Shown piece by piece: positions 17,635 through 26,049 of a stretch of 64,000 nt of DNA (position 1 is the stretch's first letter; each line of letters starts with the position of its first letter). The notes beneath the pieces were generated by a model, which saw nothing but the letters and a program-made list of their open reading frames with translations, did not search any database and was not told the origin of the DNA. Made by a program: the position numbers and the translations under genes. Origin of the DNA: Planctomycetota bacterium (GTDB taxonomy: Bacteria; Planctomycetota; UBA8742; UBA2392); NCBI GenBank assembly GCA_025993795.1, contig JAMQHL010000019.1, forward strand, positions 41,514 to 105,513. Reading direction: 5' to 3'.

Positions 17635-18633
17635 TTGGACGCTCATACCATCATGTGGCTGGTCTTCGGCGCGATCATCGTGATCGTGCTGGCCCTTGAC
17701 CTGTTCGTGCTGCACAAGGACCCGCATGCGGTCAAGATTCGCGAAGCGCTGATCTGGAGCGGCGTGTGGATTGCGCTCTCGCTGGCCTTCGGCGGCACGC
17801 TGGCGCTGCTGGGCAATCACGGGTTCGGGCCTGACCTGGCGCTTCGCTTTCTTGCCGGCTACGTGATCGAGTGGGCGTTGTCGGTCGATAACCTGTTCGT
17901 GTTTGCGATCATCTTCACGGCCCTGAAAATCCCGCGCCAATACCAGCACAAGCTGCTGTTCTGGGGCGTGTTCGGGGCGCTGATTCTGCGCGCGGTGTTC
18001 ATCTTTGCCGGTGTCGCGCTGATCGAGCTGTTTGACTGGGTGCTCTACATTTTCGGCGGCATCCTGATCCTGTCGGCGCTGAAGCTGATGTTCCAGGGCG
18101 AGAAAGAATCGCACCCCGAAAAGGGCATAGTTGTGCGCATCCTCGCCAAGGTTCTGCCGCTCAAGCCGCTGAATGTCGGCCCGACCTTCACAGTCAAAGA
18201 ACACGGCAAGCGCTGGGTCACGATGCTGTTTGTCGGGCTCGTGCTCGTCGAGATTACCGACGTGATTTTTGCACTCGACAGCGTGCCCGCCGTGATCTCG
18301 GTGGCCATGGACCCCGACACCCGCGAGATTGACCCGTTCATCGTCTACACCAGCAACGCCTTTGCCATTCTGGGCCTGCGCAGCCTGTACTTCGCGCTTG
18401 CCGGCATCATGGCGGCTTTCCGTTTCTTGAAGTACGGGTTGGCGGTCATCCTGGCATTTGTCGGCGTGAAGATGTGCGTGATTGAGTTCTGGCACGCGCC
18501 CATTTGGCTGTCATTGAGTGTGATCGGCGGCGTGCTGGTGGTCTGCGTGGCGCTGAGCCTGCTGATTCCGCGCAAGATCGAAGTTGTACCCGAACGCCTG
18601 GTCGAACCAGAAGACAGCAACGCCGGCGCCTAG
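17635..18633 (+). CDS. TerC family integral membrane protein
   Basis: Encodes 332 residues from a TTG with GGAG five bases upstream; ATG codons at 17593 and 17653 are alternatives. About nine membrane segments are visible. Family signatures are EWALSVDNLFVF, with the conserved acidic residue in the membrane, and DVIFALDSVPA. The TerC/Alx group exports metal ions, notably Mn2+, and is linked to tellurite resistance. A cytosolic loop (EKESHPEKG) separates the two halves. No Mn-responsive leader could be recognised upstream, where the gap to the divergent gene is only about 50 bases. Confidence 0.88.
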   Translation: MDAHTIMWLVFGAIIVIVLALDLFVLHKDPHAVKIREALIWSGVWIALSLAFGGTLALLGNHGFGPDLALRFLAGYVIEWALSVDNLFVFAIIFTALKIPRQYQHKLLFWGVFGALILRAVFIFAGVALIELFDWVLYIFGGILILSALKLMFQGEKESHPEKGIVVRILAKVLPLKPLNVGPTFTVKEHGKRWVTMLFVGLVLVEITDVIFALDSVPAVISVAMDPDTREIDPFIVYTSNAFAILGLRSLYFALAGIMAAFRFLKYGLAVILAFVGVKMCVIEFWHAPIWLSLSVIGGVLVVCVALSLLIPRKIEVVPERLVEPEDSNAGA

Positions 18634-18640
18634 GCGCCGG
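18623..18640. repeat. 18-bp perfect palindrome over the terC stop codon
   Basis: CCGGCGCCTAGGCGCCGG runs from 18623 to 18640 and contains the TAG stop codon. It has no T tract. The convergent gene ends only 21 bases on, so it may serve both directions. Confidence 0.4.
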
Positions 18641-18660
18641 GGCGCGATTGGCTTGCAGGG

Positions 18661-19431
18661 TCAGATCAGACGCGCGAGAATGCGCACGCTGATGGGATCG
18701 CGGTTCTGCCTGTCAACCCGTTGCAGCAGGTCCATGATATCGAACCCGCGCATGGCCAGAACCTGCGCTTCCAGTGGCGCGACCTTTTCGACAAACGCAA
18801 ACGCGTCGGCGCCGGTTGGTGTCCATGGGTCGCTTTCGTGAAACTGCGCAAACAGCTTCACCTGTGCCGCCGCGAAATGGCTTGAGCGGCAACCGGTGTT
18901 TTCGATTACCAGCGCGGGCCGCAACGTGCCCGGGTAATTGCCCCGGAACTTGTAGGTTACGGCAATCGTGTCGGTGCCGGCAAACGCCGCGGGTTGCGCC
19001 ACGAACTCGCGGGTGCGCAGCGTGGTCTCTGCGCTGCCGAAACGGATGCTGGCAATCCGCAGGTCGGCATTGGGGCGCGAACCTACGCGCTTGGCAAGTG
19101 CCCGGCCGGCGCGTGTCTGGGTGGCGGCCAGGTAATCTGCGATGCGGGCAACGCCGATGCGCGCCGCCAGGTCATTCAGCAGGAATTGACAGGTCAAGAG
19201 CACACTTTCGCCCTGGCGCGAAGCATGGGCAGTGTTGAAAATCTGGTCGGCCCGGCGGTTCCGGGCTGCCGCCATCAGCGCATGGTTGTTGCGCTCAAGC
19301 CGGTCGCACAGATAGCTCACGAAGCGCCGTGCTTCCAGCTGCACGTCGCGGGGGCTGCTGCGGCGCATGACGGCTTCGAACTGGCGGGTCAGGCGCTCAG
19401 ACGCGGTGGCGTCAACCATGATCGTGCTCAT
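18661..19431 (-). CDS. Hypothetical protein, LysM-gene partner
   Basis: I do not recognise this 256-residue protein. It has no signal peptide or membrane segment and is rich in Ala and Arg. The middle reads as mixed alpha/beta (VTYKFRGNYPGTLRPALVIENTG). Start ATG at 19431 with CGGAGAA upstream. It begins 10 bases after the LysM gene ends, so the two form an operon. Confidence 0.6.
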   Translation of the reverse strand: MSTIMVDATASERLTRQFEAVMRRSSPRDVQLEARRFVSYLCDRLERNNHALMAAARNRRADQIFNTAHASRQGESVLLTCQFLLNDLAARIGVARIADYLAATQTRAGRALAKRVGSRPNADLRIASIRFGSAETTLRTREFVAQPAAFAGTDTIAVTYKFRGNYPGTLRPALVIENTGCRSSHFAAAQVKLFAQFHESDPWTPTGADAFAFVEKVAPLEAQVLAMRGFDIMDLLQRVDRQNRDPISVRILARLI

Positions 19432-19441
19432 GGATTCTCCG

Positions 19442-20200
19442 TTAGCGGTTTGCCTTGCTGCGCAGGCGCAGCAGTGCGAGGGGGTCATCCGGTGTTTCGC
19501 TGGTGACGCGCAGTTCGCCGTCAATCAGTCGCAGGATGCGGGAAGTGCAGTTGCTGGTTTCGGTCTGCCAGACGGTGCAGATTTCCTGGTTGCCATCGCC
19601 GTCCAGGTCTTCGGCCCGCATTTCACGCAAGCCGTTGCCGTCGGGTGCTTCATAGATCGCCAGCGGGGCGCCCTCACCGCCGCTGAGCGCATCGAACAGG
19701 TTGAGCCGCACACGTTGGTTCTCGGTGGCCCGTGCCACGCACAGCGTGCCGGCTGGAAACAGGTCCGCGTCAAGCTGCGCCAGCGCCACGCACAGCGCAT
19801 TGTCGTCGATGGCGAACTTGCCGGGCGCCGGCGGCTCGGGCATCTCGTCGTAGCTGACGGTTTCGGCCTCTGGTGTCGGCTCGGCATCGTCTTGTGCCAG
19901 CGGAATGCGAATGATGCTTCCCGCCTGCAATCCGGCGTCGGCGTTCATGTTGTTGGCTTTTGCAATCTCGGGCCAGCGGCGACCCGCTCCATAGAAGCGC
20001 TCAGCCAAGCCCCATAGCGTGTCGCCACTCTGCACACGGTAAAGGATTGCGCGACGGTTGAAGTCAACCTCGAGCTTGGCGTACGAGTCCGCGGGCGCGG
20101 CCCCGGCGTCGGTCATCTTGTCCAAGCCGAGCTTGAACAGCATGACCGAGCCAAGCATTACCACAAAGCCGACAAGCAGAGTGAGGATATTGTTTCGCAT
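19442..20200 (-). CDS. LysM-domain protein
   Basis: Encodes 252 residues. A single N-terminal membrane segment (ILTLLVGFVVMLGSVMLF) anchors it. A LysM domain (VQSGDTLWGLAERFYGAG to SIIRIP) follows at about residues 50-95, which binds N-acetylglucosamine in peptidoglycan. An acidic linker leads to a C-terminal domain with AEDLDGDGNQEICTVWQ, an FG-GAP or calcium-loop-like DxDxDGxxE motif. Such proteins often attach to the wall and may have a catalytic partner. I chose the ATG at 20200 because it precedes the membrane anchor. Confidence 0.82.
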   Translation of the reverse strand: MRNNILTLLVGFVVMLGSVMLFKLGLDKMTDAGAAPADSYAKLEVDFNRRAILYRVQSGDTLWGLAERFYGAGRRWPEIAKANNMNADAGLQAGSIIRIPLAQDDAEPTPEAETVSYDEMPEPPAPGKFAIDDNALCVALAQLDADLFPAGTLCVARATENQRVRLNLFDALSGGEGAPLAIYEAPDGNGLREMRAEDLDGDGNQEICTVWQTETSNCTSRILRLIDGELRVTSETPDDPLALLRLRSKANR

Positions 20201-20338
20201 GGCGTACCTGTCCGGAGTGGGTGCACGGCGCTGATGCCGGCACTCGGAAATCGGCGCGATTGGCATGGAAAGTTGAATGAGTTTGTCGGAAAGTTGCTGC
20301 GGGCATGAAGTTGTGCGTGCCGCGCATGCCAAATGAGG

Positions 20339-20362
20339 CGCGCCCTGCCTAGGCAGGGCGCG
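20339..20362. terminator. 24-bp perfect palindrome, likely terminator
   Basis: CGCGCCCTGCCT and AGGCAGGGCGCG abut at 20350/20351, giving a 12-bp palindrome. It lies between the minus-strand gene at 20433-20819 and the LysM operon, where a terminator is expected. On the plus strand it is followed by GTGGTGTTTTT. Confidence 0.45.
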
Positions 20363-20369
20363 TGGTGTT

Positions 20370-20420
20370 TTTCGGGGGGCAGGAGAGATGGGGACAGGTG
20401 GTCAGGTGGTCCCCCCGAAA
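20370..20420. repeat. Hairpin with repeated CAGGTGGT loop
   Basis: A 10-bp stem TTTCGGGGGG (20370-20379) pairs with CCCCCCGAAA (20411-20420). The 31-base loop contains CAGGTGGT twice in direct repeat (20396-20410). It sits directly after the palindrome at 20339-20362. Confidence 0.5.
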
Positions 20421-20432
20421 GAATGCGGGTGA

Positions 20433-20819
20433 TCAGGCGTCGAGGATATTCTGCATGGCAAGCACTTCCGCGATAACGAGATCGGTGATGTCCTGCGCGT
20501 TACGCGCGCCAACGGGCGCGTCCACATAGACCTGGGCGAAGGCGTGGCGTTTCTCAAGGCTCACAAAAGCCTGGTTGAAGATGGCGTTGGCTTGGCTGAT
20601 CAAGCTGCGTGCCAGCAGCCCTTCACCTGTGGCATCGGATTCGATCAGGGCGCGATACGCATTGATGTGGTGGAAGACTTCATCGATGCGCACGCTGACC
20701 GTGGCGCCCTTGAGGTTGCGCTCGGGCTGTGCAGCCTGCAAGCGTTTAGAGTCGGGCTTTCCCCAGTCGATGGAAAGAAGGCGTTCGGAGACTTTGTCGT
20801 CAGTCTTGATGGAAGGCAT
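20433..20819 (-). CDS. Hypothetical protein
   Basis: Encodes 128 residues, not recognised. Predominantly helical, with RIDEVFHHINAYRALIESDA and a C-terminal helix DITDLVIAEVLAMQNIL. GGAG lies seven bases before the ATG at 20819, so the start is well supported. No signal peptide. No neighbour suggests a role; a hairpin pair follows it and a long AT-rich stretch precedes it. Confidence 0.55.
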   Translation of the reverse strand: MPSIKTDDKVSERLLSIDWGKPDSKRLQAAQPERNLKGATVSVRIDEVFHHINAYRALIESDATGEGLLARSLISQANAIFNQAFVSLEKRHAFAQVYVDAPVGARNAQDITDLVIAEVLAMQNILDA

Positions 20820-20948
20820 GGGGTGCTCCGGTAGTGTTTGAGTCGCGGTTTGAAGGAATGAGCTACTGTATATTCGGTAAATTACACTCCGTCAATTACG
20901 AAATTCTCAAAAATCTACTACTCATTGCGCACAAGCGTCGCCTTATCA

Positions 20949-20982
20949 GACTTATAAATACCATATGTTGTATTTATAAGTC
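20949..20982. repeat. 13-bp perfect AT-rich inverted repeat
   Basis: GACTTATAAATAC (20949-20961) and GTATTTATAAGTC (20970-20982) are perfect complements around CATATGTT. They lie in an unusually AT-rich stretch (about 20860-20985) in a GC-rich genome, between two divergent genes. This could be an operator for a dimeric regulator or a terminator-like hairpin. I cannot tell which. Confidence 0.6.
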
Positions 20983-21126
20983 CGCGCACCCCTAGTGGAT
21001 GATGATCGCGCCGTCATTGTTCCATGGCCCTTGCAGAGCAGCATGTAGGGACGGCTTGTCACGTTGGGGCTGCATCGATGTCGGGTAAGCGCCGCCGGGT
21101 AGGGAATGTTCGCCTCGCACCCATAC

Positions 21127-21154
21127 TTGACGCGGCAATACTGATCCGTACACT
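21127..21154 (+). promoter_or_regulatory. Possible sigma-70 promoter of the small basic protein
   Basis: TTGACG (21127-21132) and TACACT (21149-21154) are 16 bases apart. The start site would lie near 21161, giving a leader of about 20 bases with GGAGG before the ATG at 21183. Confidence 0.4.
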
Positions 21155-21182
21155 CCCGCTCCCTTGAAGTTGGAGGATGCAC

Positions 21183-21338
21183 ATGTCACGCCACTCGTCA
21201 TTGAAGGTCAGCAGCCTTGGCTCAAAGCGCCGCAGCGTGCTCAAGCGCGTCGAGCGCCTGGAGCAGCTGAAGCTCGAGCGCCGCTGGGCACAGGGCGATG
21301 CCGTCACCGGCTTGCCTAAGACCAAGGTCGTCAAGTAG
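21183..21338 (+). CDS. Small basic protein of PVC bacteria
   Basis: Encodes 51 residues beginning MSRHSSLKVSSLGSKRR and ending GLPKTKVVK. The strongly basic composition, the SVLKRVERLEQLK helix and the C-terminal GLPKxKxxK match the family called small basic protein (TIGR04137, from memory), which I associate with planctomycetes, verrucomicrobia and chlamydiae. It is too short for many gene callers. GGAGG six bases upstream and a terminator 15 bases downstream mark it as a complete single-gene unit. Its role is unknown; ribosome association has been suggested by its composition only. Confidence 0.78.
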   Translation: MSRHSSLKVSSLGSKRRSVLKRVERLEQLKLERRWAQGDAVTGLPKTKVVK

Positions 21339-21353
21339 TCAGCTCAAACCTCA

Positions 21354-21386
21354 CGGCGGCCTCCGCGTGAGGCCGCCGTTCATTTT
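21354..21386 (+). terminator. Rho-independent terminator
   Basis: Stem CGGCGGCCTC (21354-21363) pairs with GAGGCCGCCG (21369-21378) around CGCGT, followed by TTCATTTT. It ends the small basic protein transcript. Confidence 0.85.
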
Positions 21387-21433
21387 GCACCTACCCGCCG
21401 CGCTTTTGTTAGAGTCCCGCTGGAGGTTTCAAC

Positions 21434-22555
21434 GTGCCAGAGCCATTCCGCCTCAGCCAGCGCGTGCTCGACATTCGCCCCAGCGGCATTCGCAAATTTT
21501 TCGAGCTTGGCCTCAGCATGACTGACCCGATCGACCTGTCGATCGGCCAGGCTCACTTCGACGTTTCAGACGAGGTCAAAGCTGCCGCCATTGCGGCCAT
21601 CCACGAAGGCCGCAACCGGTACACCGTTACCCAGGGCATTCCACCGCTGCGCGAGGCCCTGCTGGACCGGTACGCCAAACGTCTTGGCGACGTGAGTGAC
21701 TACGACGTGATGGTCACGAGCGGAGTTAGCGGCGGCTTGATGCTCAGCTTTATGGCGCTGCTGAACCCTGGCGATGAGGTGCTGATCCCTGACCCGTACT
21801 TCGTGATGTACAAGAACCTGGCGACGATGGTGGGGGCCGAGGCGGTCACGTACGACATCTATCCGGAGTTTCGCGTCGATGCCGCCAAGATTCGCAGCAA
21901 GATCACCGAGCGCACGCGACTGATTGTCGTAAACAGCCCCAGCAACCCCACGGGGGCCGCCCTGACGGAGGCTGAGGCCCGCGCGGTGGCCGGGCTTGCC
22001 GACGAAACCGGCATTCCTCTGATCAGCGACGAAATCTATGAGGATTTCATCTTTGAGCAGCGGCACTTCAGCCCGCGTGAGTTCACAAGAAACTGTATCG
22101 TGCTCAGCGGCGCGTCCAAGAGCCTGGGCATGCCGGGCTGGCGCATCGGCTGGATGCTGGCGCCGAAGTCGCTGAGCGAGCGAATGCACACGGTGCAGCA
22201 GTTCAGCTTCGTGTGCGCGCCGGCGCCGTTGCAGTGGGCCGCGCTCAAGGGCCTCGCCCAGGACTTCAGCGCGCATCGGCAGGAGTATCGCGCCAAGCGC
22301 GACTTGGCCTATGAAGGCCTGCGCGAGCACTATCGCACCGTCAAACCCGCGGGCGCGTTCTATATGTTTCCGTACCTGCCTGAGGGGGCAGATACCGGGC
22401 GCTTCATGGAAGCTTGCATCAAACAGCAGCTTCTGGTCGTGCCGGGCAGCGCGTGCAGCGACAAAGGCACTAACTTCCGCCTGTGCTTTGCAGCAACGGA
22501 CGAGAAGCTCAAGCGCGGCGTGGACATACTCAACGCGGTGGCCAAAGCATTGTGA
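21434..22555 (+). CDS. PLP-dependent class I/II aminotransferase
   Basis: Encodes 373 residues. The PLP-lysine motif is SGASKSLGMPGWRIGW. Also visible are VVNSPSNPTGAAL and DEIYEDF, with the Asn and Asp that hold the cofactor. The family includes aspartate and aromatic aminotransferases; the substrate cannot be assigned. GGAGG seven bases upstream supports the GTG at 21434. Confidence 0.86.
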   Translation: MPEPFRLSQRVLDIRPSGIRKFFELGLSMTDPIDLSIGQAHFDVSDEVKAAAIAAIHEGRNRYTVTQGIPPLREALLDRYAKRLGDVSDYDVMVTSGVSGGLMLSFMALLNPGDEVLIPDPYFVMYKNLATMVGAEAVTYDIYPEFRVDAAKIRSKITERTRLIVVNSPSNPTGAALTEAEARAVAGLADETGIPLISDEIYEDFIFEQRHFSPREFTRNCIVLSGASKSLGMPGWRIGWMLAPKSLSERMHTVQQFSFVCAPAPLQWAALKGLAQDFSAHRQEYRAKRDLAYEGLREHYRTVKPAGAFYMFPYLPEGADTGRFMEACIKQQLLVVPGSACSDKGTNFRLCFAATDEKLKRGVDILNAVAKAL

Positions 22556-22704
22556 CCACGTGGCGCGATCGCTGCCGACTTGATACTTGTGTACGCAGGC
22601 CGGTAGAGCCCGATTGGGCCCCGAACGCCCTGAGAATGAGGGAATGCTTGGCAGGCCGCGATGGTTTAGCATAGCGTCGCCCACGGGTCTGCAGGGAGCT
22701 CGCA

Positions 22705-23814
22705 ATGCACTCAATACCCTCACTGATTGCGCTTGCTGCCGCGACAATGCTGCTTGTGGCCTGCGCGGCAAGTGACCCGCCCCCGGGTACGGCAGGAGAG
22801 AATTCCGTGAAGGAACCAGCCAAAGTTGCCGATGCAACGGCGCCGGTCGCAAAGGCATACCAGAAGCCAACAGAGGCCGAGCTGCGCAAACGCCTGACGC
22901 CGATGCAGTACAAGGTCACGCAGGAAAGCGGCACCGAGCCCGCGTTCCGCAACGAGTTCTGGAACGAGAAGCGCCACGGCCTTTACGTAGACATCGTCTC
23001 GGGCGAGCCGCTGTTCAGCAGTCTGGACAAATTTGACAGCGGATGCGGCTGGCCCAGTTTCAGCAAGCCGCTCAAAGATACCGAGATCGTGGAGAAGCGC
23101 GACAACGCCCACGGCATGGTGCGAACTGAGGTGCGCTCTGGAGTGGCCGACAGCCATCTGGGCCACGTGTTTGATGACGGACCGGCAGAACGTGGCGGTT
23201 TACGCTACTGCATCAACAGTGCCTCGCTCCGGTTTGTGCCGGTCGAAGATCTCAAGAACGCTGGCTACGGCGAGTATGTGAAGCTGTTTGTTGACGCCGG
23301 CGTTTACGCGGCGGAAAAGACTATGACTACCGATACGATTATCCTTGCCGGCGGCTGCTTCTGGGGCATGGAAGAGTTGCTGCGCGGGATTGACGGTGTG
23401 CTTGAAACCGAGGTTGGGTACAGCGGCGGCACGCTTGACAACGCCACGTATGAGCAAGTGAAGAAGGGAAACACCGGCCACGCCGAGTCCGTGCGCATCC
23501 TGTTTGACCCCGACAAGATCAGCCTGGAGCAACTGCTCACAGACTGGTTCTTCCGCATGCACGACCCCACGACAATCAATCGTCAGGGCAATGATCGTGG
23601 CAGCCAGTATCGCAGCGCGATCTTCTATTCCAGCGAAGCCCAGAAGCAGGCCGCTGAGCGCGCCAAAGCCGCCGCCGCAAAGTCCGGCCGCTGGGATAAA
23701 CCGATCGTTACCGAGATTGTGTCGGCCGGGAAGTTCTGGAGCGCGGAGGGTTATCACCAGGACTATCTGCAGAAGAACCCGGGCGGCTATACCTGCCACT
23801 GGATGCGCGACTGA
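22705..23814 (+). CDS. msrBA: Lipoprotein MsrB-MsrA fusion
   Basis: Encodes 369 residues. The signal peptide ends in MLLVACA, a lipobox. The MsrB domain (about residues 60-195) contains [18 protein letters not shown] and [11 protein letters not shown], reducing methionine-R-sulfoxide. The MsrA domain (about 205-369) contains [10 protein letters not shown] with the catalytic cysteine, GYSGG, and [12 protein letters not shown], reducing the S-form. MsrB precedes MsrA, the less usual order in many fusions. It would repair oxidised envelope proteins. No zinc-binding CxxC pairs were seen in MsrB. GGAG lies before the ATG. A strong terminator follows. Confidence 0.93.
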   Translation: MHSIPSLIALAAATMLLVACAASDPPPGTAGENSVKEPAKVADATAPVAKAYQKPTEAELRKRLTPMQYKVTQESGTEPAFRNEFWNEKRHGLYVDIVSGEPLFSSLDKFDSGCGWPSFSKPLKDTEIVEKRDNAHGMVRTEVRSGVADSHLGHVFDDGPAERGGLRYCINSASLRFVPVEDLKNAGYGEYVKLFVDAGVYAAEKTMTTDTIILAGGCFWGMEELLRGIDGVLETEVGYSGGTLDNATYEQVKKGNTGHAESVRILFDPDKISLEQLLTDWFFRMHDPTTINRQGNDRGSQYRSAIFYSSEAQKQAAERAKAAAAKSGRWDKPIVTEIVSAGKFWSAEGYHQDYLQKNPGGYTCHWMRD

Positions 23815-23834
23815 CGGTTGCCGGAAAAAACAAG

Positions 23835-23863
23835 AAGACCCGCGCGTTTGCGCGGGTCTTTTT
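23835..23863 (+). terminator. Rho-independent terminator, possibly bidirectional
   Basis: Stem AGACCCGCGC (23836-23845) pairs with GCGCGGGTCT (23850-23859) around GTTT, followed by TTTT. Upstream on the other strand AAAAAA at 23825-23830 would give a T tract for the convergent division cluster. Confidence 0.92.
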
Positions 23864-23872
23864 GTCGCCGGA

Positions 23873-24946
23873 TCATGTGCCCCGGCGTCGCAGGTCGATG
23901 CGGGCGCCCGGCAGGCTTTCGGGCTTATCGAGGTGTTTCTTCAGCTCGTCCAGCTTGTCGTTGGCACTGAGTTCAAGCGTGCTGGCATGCACGGGCGGGC
24001 GACCCCAGATCACGCGGGTGTCGGGCAGGCTTCGAGCGTCGGGTATCAGCACCACGGCGCCATCCGGCGGGTAAAACACACGGCCACGTTCGTCGGCGCG
24101 TTGCGGCACGCCCACCAGCTCAATCGCCTCAATTGGCATGCTCTTGTCAATCTGCGCCCGGCGCACCACCCGCTCCATGCTCAACGCCGCCTGCAGTTGT
24201 TCGCTCTTCCAGATCGTGCCTGCGGCCGGGGCATTGCCATCGACGCCGCGAACGATGTGCAGTGTGTCGGTCAAACCACTCCGGAATTGTTTCAACTCCT
24301 CGGCATCGCGGTTGATCGTCAAGGGCAGGACAACCCCCTCGCCATCTACGACCGAGAAGCAATCGGCCGATTCCACCAGCAGTGCCGGCCGGCGCACTTC
24401 GATAGTGGGTTGCAGACTCGATGTGCCGTCAGCGCCCGTGGGAAAACGCCGGTCGATGCGCACTACACGCTGTACCCATGCATTGCGCTCAATCCGCTCA
24501 CACACGACACCCATGACGTCTTCATCAAATGCGCTGGTCGCAGTCAGGTCAGCCAGGTCATCGCGCAGCGCCGACTCGATCTCTGCCTTGATGCGCGCCG
24601 CCAGCGCGCCCTTTGCCCACGACGGCTCGGCCGTAAGTTCAATGCGCGCCGGGTCAATGGTGTAGCGTGCAGTACCACCAAGATTGCCAAGCATCACCCA
24701 ACTGAGGCAGACCACCACTGCGATGCCCCCGGCAACTCCCGCAACCCGCCGCACATCGCGGCTCTGCCAGGCCCAGGCAAGGACACGCAGCGACAGCGGC
24801 TTCAGCGGTGCCAGCATCTGCATTACTGCGGCCACGGCGGCACCGGCGAGTGCGCTTGCCTGTTTCAGGGCACCGCCACCGCCAAGCTTGCGGCTGCGGG
24901 TCTTGGGGCGTGTCTTGGTTACCTTGCGGGTGCGGCGGCGTGACAT
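23873..24946 (-). CDS. ftsQ: FtsQ-like cell division protein
   Basis: Encodes 357 residues and ends the cell-wall operon. A long, very basic N-terminus (MSRRRTRKVTKTRPKTRSRK) and one membrane segment (VAGGIAVVVCLSWVML) precede a periplasmic part. IERNAWVQRVVRIDRRFP followed by PTIEVRRPALLVES fits a POTRA-type strand-turn-strand with the aromatic and Pro residues common in FtsQ/DivIB. It lies eight bases after ddl, where ftsQ normally sits. The N-terminus is longer than in E. coli. The assignment rests on position plus weak pattern. Confidence 0.6.
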   Translation of the reverse strand: MSRRRTRKVTKTRPKTRSRKLGGGGALKQASALAGAAVAAVMQMLAPLKPLSLRVLAWAWQSRDVRRVAGVAGGIAVVVCLSWVMLGNLGGTARYTIDPARIELTAEPSWAKGALAARIKAEIESALRDDLADLTATSAFDEDVMGVVCERIERNAWVQRVVRIDRRFPTGADGTSSLQPTIEVRRPALLVESADCFSVVDGEGVVLPLTINRDAEELKQFRSGLTDTLHIVRGVDGNAPAAGTIWKSEQLQAALSMERVVRRAQIDKSMPIEAIELVGVPQRADERGRVFYPPDGAVVLIPDARSLPDTRVIWGRPPVHASTLELSANDKLDELKKHLDKPESLPGARIDLRRRGT

Positions 24947-24954
24947 GGTAGCTC

Positions 24955-25911
24955 CTATGCTGCGATGACGCGTGTGATGCGGTTGCTGGCGGTGCGGCGC
25001 GGCTCCATGCTTACGTCGATCAATTCCTGTACCAGTTCATCAAACCCCACGCCTTCAGCAGCCGCCGCCTTGGGCAGCAGGCTGGTCTCCGTCATGCCGG
25101 GCAGAGTGTTGACCTCAAGCACCCAAAGGTCGCCCTGGGCGTCCAGCATCAAGTCAACGCGGGAATAGCCGTGGCAGCGCAGGGCATGGTGTGCCCGGCG
25201 CGCGAAGTGCTGCGCCATCTTGGCGGTCGGGCCCGGCAGGTCCGGGCTAACGATGTACTGCGTGCCGGCGCTTTTGTCGTACTTTGCTTTGAAGTCATAA
25301 AACCTGGCGGCTGGGCGGACTTCGCACACCGGCAAAGCCCGGGTGCCGACGACACCGACGGTCAGTTCGCGGCCGACAATGCCCTTTTCAAGCAGAACGC
25401 GCCGCGAGTGCTTGAACGCCTCATACAGCGCAGCATCAACGCCTTCCGCGTCCTGCACAATGCTCACACCGATGCTGCTGCCCTGGTCAATCGGCTTGGC
25501 GACAAGTGGCCATGCCAGTCGGCGCGCCATGCGGCGCATGCGATAGCTTGCGTCGAACTCTTCGGCGACTTCGTACGGCGGCGTGGGGACACGATGGGTC
25601 AGGAACTCGGCCTTGCTCAGTTCCTTGTCCATGGCCAGGCGGCTGCTGATGGGTCCGCTGCCCGAGTAGGGGATGTTGAACGATTCAAGCTGTCGCTGGA
25701 CGGTGCCGTTCTCGCCTTCGCCGCCGTGCAGGGCGACGAATGCGAAATCGAATCCGCCGGCCTCAAGCGCAGCCAGTGGGTCAACGCCCACATCAAATGG
25801 CGTCACACGATGGCCGATGCGCTCAAGTGCGGCCCATACGGCCTCTCCGCTCTTGATGCTGACTTCGCGTTCTGTCGATGTTCCGCCGTACAGCAGGGCG
25901 ATGTTGAGCAT
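24955..25911 (-). CDS. ddl: D-alanine--D-alanine ligase
   Basis: Encodes 318 residues. Forms the D-Ala-D-Ala dipeptide for peptidoglycan stem peptides. Visible motifs are LLYGGTSTEREVSIKSG, ALHGGEGENGTVQ, and VAKPIDQGSSIGVS of the ATP-grasp fold. LDAQGDLWVLEVNTLPGMTETSLLPKAA is the metal and ADP-binding end. Start ATG 25911, with AGGA upstream; longer frames add no family sequence. It follows the PilZ-like gene and precedes the ftsQ-like gene by eight bases. Confidence 0.95.
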   Translation of the reverse strand: MLNIALLYGGTSTEREVSIKSGEAVWAALERIGHRVTPFDVGVDPLAALEAGGFDFAFVALHGGEGENGTVQRQLESFNIPYSGSGPISSRLAMDKELSKAEFLTHRVPTPPYEVAEEFDASYRMRRMARRLAWPLVAKPIDQGSSIGVSIVQDAEGVDAALYEAFKHSRRVLLEKGIVGRELTVGVVGTRALPVCEVRPAARFYDFKAKYDKSAGTQYIVSPDLPGPTAKMAQHFARRAHHALRCHGYSRVDLMLDAQGDLWVLEVNTLPGMTETSLLPKAAAAEGVGFDELVQELIDVSMEPRRTASNRITRVIAA

Positions 25912-26049
25912 GGGTGTTCTTCCTGTCGTTGGAAAGTGCAGCCGCGTCGCGGCTGTGTGGTCTGTATCGGGCGGGAAGCGGTGCGCGCTTGAGCGGAATG
26001 TGAAATCGACGCGCGGCATTGACGTGTCAACAGACCGGAGCGTCAGAGG

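Noticed and set aside
20850..21180. Possible tRNA or structured ncRNA in the AT-rich gap
   Set aside because: No T-arm GGTTCGA-type motif and no cloverleaf could be drawn. Kept only the hairpin and promoter.
23504..24943. 479-codon plus-strand frame opposite the ftsQ-like gene
   Set aside because: Crosses a strong terminator and two coding regions.
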